Shown in pieces: positions 31,230 to 34,270 of a stretch of DNA of 34,270 nucleotides; within the stretch, counting starts at the first letter, position 1, and each line of letters starts with the position of its first letter. The notes under the pieces were generated by a model, which searched no databases, was not told where the DNA came from, and was given only the letters and a program-made list of their open reading frames with translations. Source of the stretch: Gnetum montanum. Taxonomy: Eukaryota > Streptophyta > Gnetopsida > Gnetales > Gnetaceae. The position numbers were made by a program, and so were the translations under genes. The stretch spans positions 1 through 34,270 of the forward strand of contig MNCI01035304.1 in the NCBI GenBank assembly GCA_015680685.1, in the 5' to 3' direction.

Positions 31230-31990
31230 CATATTTCATCAATGGTCAAAAAAGGTTTAGACAAGGTCAATAAAGATTATAAGAGGTAGGTCAAAGAAAA
31301 TAAGGTGGAACAAAGACTAAATATTATTAAATGAAGACCAAACATTGATTTAATGGGGTAAAGTAAAGGCTAGATGATGGTCAAACCTCATCTACTCAAG
31401 TCAAGCAAGGTCAACACATGGTCAACAGGGACCATAAACGGAGAAGTAAGGTAGGTAAGGTGCACTAAAGACTAAAAAACATGAAATAAGATCAAGTAGA
31501 TAGCAAATGATAGTCAAATGAGTCCAAATGATGGTCTAATGATAGTCAAGCATCATCAAATGATGTCAAACAATGCTAAAACATGGTCAACAATGATCAT
31601 AGGGGATAGGATAAGGTAGATGGGGTAAACCAAAGGCTAACTAACATAGGAAAATGTTAAATGATAGCCAAATGATGATCAAATGGGGCCAAATGGGGCC
31701 TAAATGATGGTCATATCCCATCAAATGATATTCTAGATGATCAAATAAGATAATAGTGATGTCCAATGATGTTAACTAATGTCAAACCAAGTTGACTAAG
31801 GTCAAAATATGTTAAATGATAGAAACATGTGATGGAATAATGCCAAATGATGCTAAAGTGACCAAAATGAAGTCAAATAACATCAAATGATAGGCCAACA
31901 AAGGTAATTAATGCATACCAACATCAAATCAAGTCAAACCACAATAAAATAAGGCCAAACCACATAAGGTTGGAAACATGGGATAAAACA
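31230..31990. repeat. Degenerate CAAATGATGGTC tandem field with a higher-order period of about 170 bp
   Basis: The words CAAATGATGGTC, CAAATGATAGTC, CAAATGATGTC and GGTCAAC recur dozens of times at 10-25-bp spacing. A longer unit is visible: ACATGGTCAACA, then a G-rich AAGGTAGRTRRGG segment, then AAAGRCTAA, then several CAAATGATRGTC words. Copies begin near 31240, 31415 and 31584. It occupies the place where gag and protease of element F should be. Confidence 0.75.
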
Positions 31991-32129
31991 TGATTCATAT
32001 CAGCTAGTTAGGGTTGTATTTTTCCAATTTTAGGCCTTAGTGGGTCATGGTGAGAGGCTACAGGGCTCATGGAGAAGTTTAGGAACATGGGGAAGTCATT
32101 ATGAGGTTGTTTGATGATAGAAATGAGAC

Positions 32130-32800
32130 CTCTTTTGGCAACTACACTAGAGCCATGTTGGGACTACGCTAGCCAATGTGACTTTAGTAGGCCCTAATGT
32201 GGTTTTTTGGAAAAAATTGACTCTTAGGGTTTATTATGATCATTTTTTAGGTTTTGATGATCCAAATTGATGGTGTAATGAATTCGTGTGGAGATTATTC
32301 AATTTTGATATCATTTTAACCTTCTGAGAGCCACAAATGCTATCAAGAATTGGGAACTACACTAGGACTATGCTAACTAGCGTAGCTCTAGTGTAGTTCC
32401 ATAGAAAAAATGGATTCATTATGTCTCAAGGTTGAATTTTATATCTTATCATCTTCCTAGGGTAGCGTAGGGGCATTAGGTTTGTGAATTGATCATTTGA
32501 AGGCCAAAATAGATTTCTAAAAGTAAAGTTTGATACCATCCTACTAGAACTATGGTATCTAGGATAGTTCATGATGGCCTTAGCATGGATTGATATAACA
32601 TGGGCTTTTAATGCTTAAAAAAGGCCAAATTGCAACTAGTTGTAGGGTTTCAAGGTTCTATATTTCCTTGGTTAATTTCTAGCCCATTTAGAGTGTTCTG
32701 GTTCTAGTAAAGTCATCCTGGAACCACAACTATGGTGGAGCCATGCTGGCTAACATGGCTTTGTTCTTCCCTAGTGTAGTTGCATTTGAATCTTGGTTTT
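32130..32800. repeat. Four hairpin modules at about 175-215-bp spacing
   Basis: Modules at about 32137, 32353, 32536 and 32709 share words of the type GGAAC(T/C)ACA, CTATG, TAGC, and CTAGTGTAGTT(C/G)C, each arranged as an inverted repeat (GAACTAT/ATAGTTC at 32547 and 32564; AGCCATG/CATGGCT at 32739 and 32754). The spacers between them also share words, for example GGAAAAAATTGA and AGAAAAAATGGA directly after the first two modules. A degenerate satellite-like monomer with an embedded hairpin is the simplest reading. Confidence 0.6.
32353..32400. other. 48-bp near-perfect palindrome
   Basis: GGAACTACACTAG (32353-32365) and CTAGTGTAGTTCC (32388-32400) are perfect complements. The bases between them also pair apart from two wobbles and one mismatch, leaving only a tiny loop. 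Confidence 0.9.
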
Positions 32801-32845
32801 TTGTAAGTTTTGATGATAAATCAACTAAGTTTTCAAGTTCTTAGG

Positions 32846-34232
32846 TGAAACACCATTAAGAAAATACATGTTGTAACTTGTAATCTTCACCACTGAACTT
32901 GAGGTAAGATCTTATTGTAAATGTGAGATTTATAGGTATTGAGCTATAATATTACATATGTTAACTTTTTGAAATTGAAAAATGCCTCATAAAGTGCTAC
33001 TACTTCATTTCCCAAGTGGAAAAGTGATATTATATCTATAAATGGGCTTGGAAAAGCTAAAAATGCCTTAGGGACTACCAAAGTTGGCATTTTCATGGGT
33101 TGTTGTGGGGGTGTAGCCACAACTATGCTAGAACCACCTACACTCAGCATTAGTGGTGATGGATTTTCCATTTCCCAACAATTTTCAATGTATTTATGAC
33201 AAAACCTAACATGGAAGTTGTAAGGCAAATGTTGGAATTATTGGATTTTCCATTTTCCTAGCAAGGGCCAATGTAGTTATGATAGTTTCCTGTGGGGGCA
33301 GCATGACCATCATAGTCATCATGGAATTCAAGCAATATTCACATGGATAGTGTAATCACCACATTTTCAGAAAATCCAAAAAAATGCCAGTGTATTCCTC
33401 CAAGGCTAGTGTAGTAATAAAAGTCCAATTAATATTTATAGTATTTAGATGCATTTTGATGACTTTGGTGTATTAAAACTTCTCATAAATGGACAACTAC
33501 AATGGAAATCATAGTTGTTATGCCTATAAATAAATAACAATATGTCAATAATCATGGAAAAATTTTGCAGCCTTAAATCAACAACCTAAGACTTATAAAC
33601 GAAAAACACAAATAGATTATTTAGGTTTCACAATTCCACGATTTTGAGAAATCTCAAAAACTAGCATCTTGTGCCATCCATAGCCTTATTTTGCAACCTA
33701 GACTGCTTTTGAGAGCAAGTTCATATCTAAGTTGGGTAGTGAAGATTCTCAATGTACTACAATTGCATCAAGAATGGAATACCACTTGTAATTAGATTTT
33801 CAAATTTGAATGAAAAATAGCAAGGAGTTCTAAGAGCTTAGAGTTAGGAAGTACCTGGATTGTGGAGTTTGACTACAAAATACAACCTTTCAACTTCAAT
33901 AGGCTTCAAAATTCATTCAAATAATCTTCTTGTGCATTTCAACACACAATTTGTACACAACTAAACTCCATACTTTAAGCATTTTTCTTGCTATTTAATA
34001 AAGATTATAGTTCTTTTATTATGTAGAATTTATTTTGAATTGAATTTCTATGTTTGCTTTCATTTGAATATGCAACTTTATTTTTGTTTACATTCTCTAA
34101 GTCCCTAGGTGATCAACCAAATCATCCAAGGCACCTTGGATCCTATTTCTCAGAGGCCCTTGGGATCCAAGGTTGGGTTGTTGCATCATGGATTTTTAGT
34201 TCTTCTAGTGACTAAATTTTCTAGGTGCTACA
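32846..34232 (-). repeat. Right arm of the 1.38-kb inverted repeat, LTR-like ends
   Basis: In minus orientation it starts TGTAGCACCTAGAAAA (34232) and ends GGTGTTTCA (32846), that is TG...CA over 1387 bp, as an LTR would. It aligns with the left arm in the opposite orientation. The 94-codon minus frame at 33228-32944 lies in the aligned part; its counterpart on the left is broken, so it is probably not a gene. Partial internal duplication is seen: GGATTTTCCATTT at about 33159 and 33242. As a 5' LTR of minus-strand element F it would be correctly placed, but no PBS-like TGG motif follows. Confidence 0.8.
34133..34173. other. Conserved hairpin near the outer end of the right arm
   Basis: ACCTTGGATCC (34133-34143) and GGATCCAAGGT (34163-34173) form a perfect 11-bp stem with a 19-nt loop, matching the structure in the left arm. 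Confidence 0.85.
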
Positions 34233-34270
34233 ATTGTTGGTCCTAGAAGAAATGCCTCTGCTTAAATTCT
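34233..34270. other. Right flank, 38 bp
   Basis: Too short to assign. AATGCCT at 34251-34257 equals the seven bases at 25498-25504 at the outer edge of the left arm. Confidence 0.4.

Noticed and set aside
32944-33228. 94-codon minus frame as a gene
   Set aside because: It lies within the inverted arm; the counterpart in the left arm is interrupted and no domain is recognisable, so openness is probably chance.

Overview
This is plant nuclear DNA made almost entirely of decayed LTR retrotransposons. The evidence is plant-type Ty1/copia and Ty3/gypsy proteins, plant tRNA primer-binding sites, strong AT richness and nested insertion. No intact host gene, bacterial operon or viral genome is visible. 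The age of the elements (LTR pairs roughly 83-90% identical by hand sampling) and the depth of nesting suit a large genome that removes old elements slowly, such as a gymnosperm. That last point is inference only.

Layout of the left two thirds (1-24.4 kb): four elements sit one inside another. Element A is a copia element on the + strand. Its RT is at 1-1200, its RNase H resumes at 22378, and a PPT with an LTR start lies at 24271-24285. Element B (1201-22372, +) is a copia-type element with LTRs, an initiator-Met PBS, a gag with two zinc knuckles, several PPTs and no pol; it split A. Element C (5132-20278, -) is an Athila/Tat-like gypsy element with LTRs, an Asp-tRNA-like PBS, gag, PR, RT, RNase H and IN. 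It split B and is flanked by a perfect AATAT duplication. Element D (11411-18908, -) has LTRs, a Met PBS and a PPT. It split the gag of C and is flanked by a perfect ATTGG duplication. The gag reading of C continues across the D insertion once D is removed, and the A polymerase continues in the same way across B.

Element D is the most unusual part. It shows no retrotransposon protein. It carries a near full-length, intron-free, broken copy of a CCR4-family (EEP-fold) deadenylase-like gene in the same strand sense as the element. It also holds a 5S-rRNA-like fragment, a 22-bp minisatellite, and a 2-kb array of about 22 units of about 92 bp. Units of that array flip orientation at (TA)n joints and carry a tRNA B-box-like palindrome.

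Right third (24.4-34.27 kb): a chromovirus-like gypsy PR-RT (element E, +) stops abruptly at about 25504. There begins a region bounded by two inverted, diverged arms of about 1.38 kb each (25502-26881 and 32846-34232). Between the arms lie an unrecognised stretch, a Tat-like gypsy pol on the - strand (27730-30960), a long degenerate tandem-repeat field (31230-31990), and a set of hairpin modules (32130-32800). Whether the arms are LTRs of two oppositely oriented elements or terminal inverted repeats of one large element cannot be settled from the window.

Nearly all coding remnants carry stops and frameshifts. Many stops look like C-to-T decay (TGG or CAG to TAG, CGA to TGA), as expected of long-methylated plant transposons.
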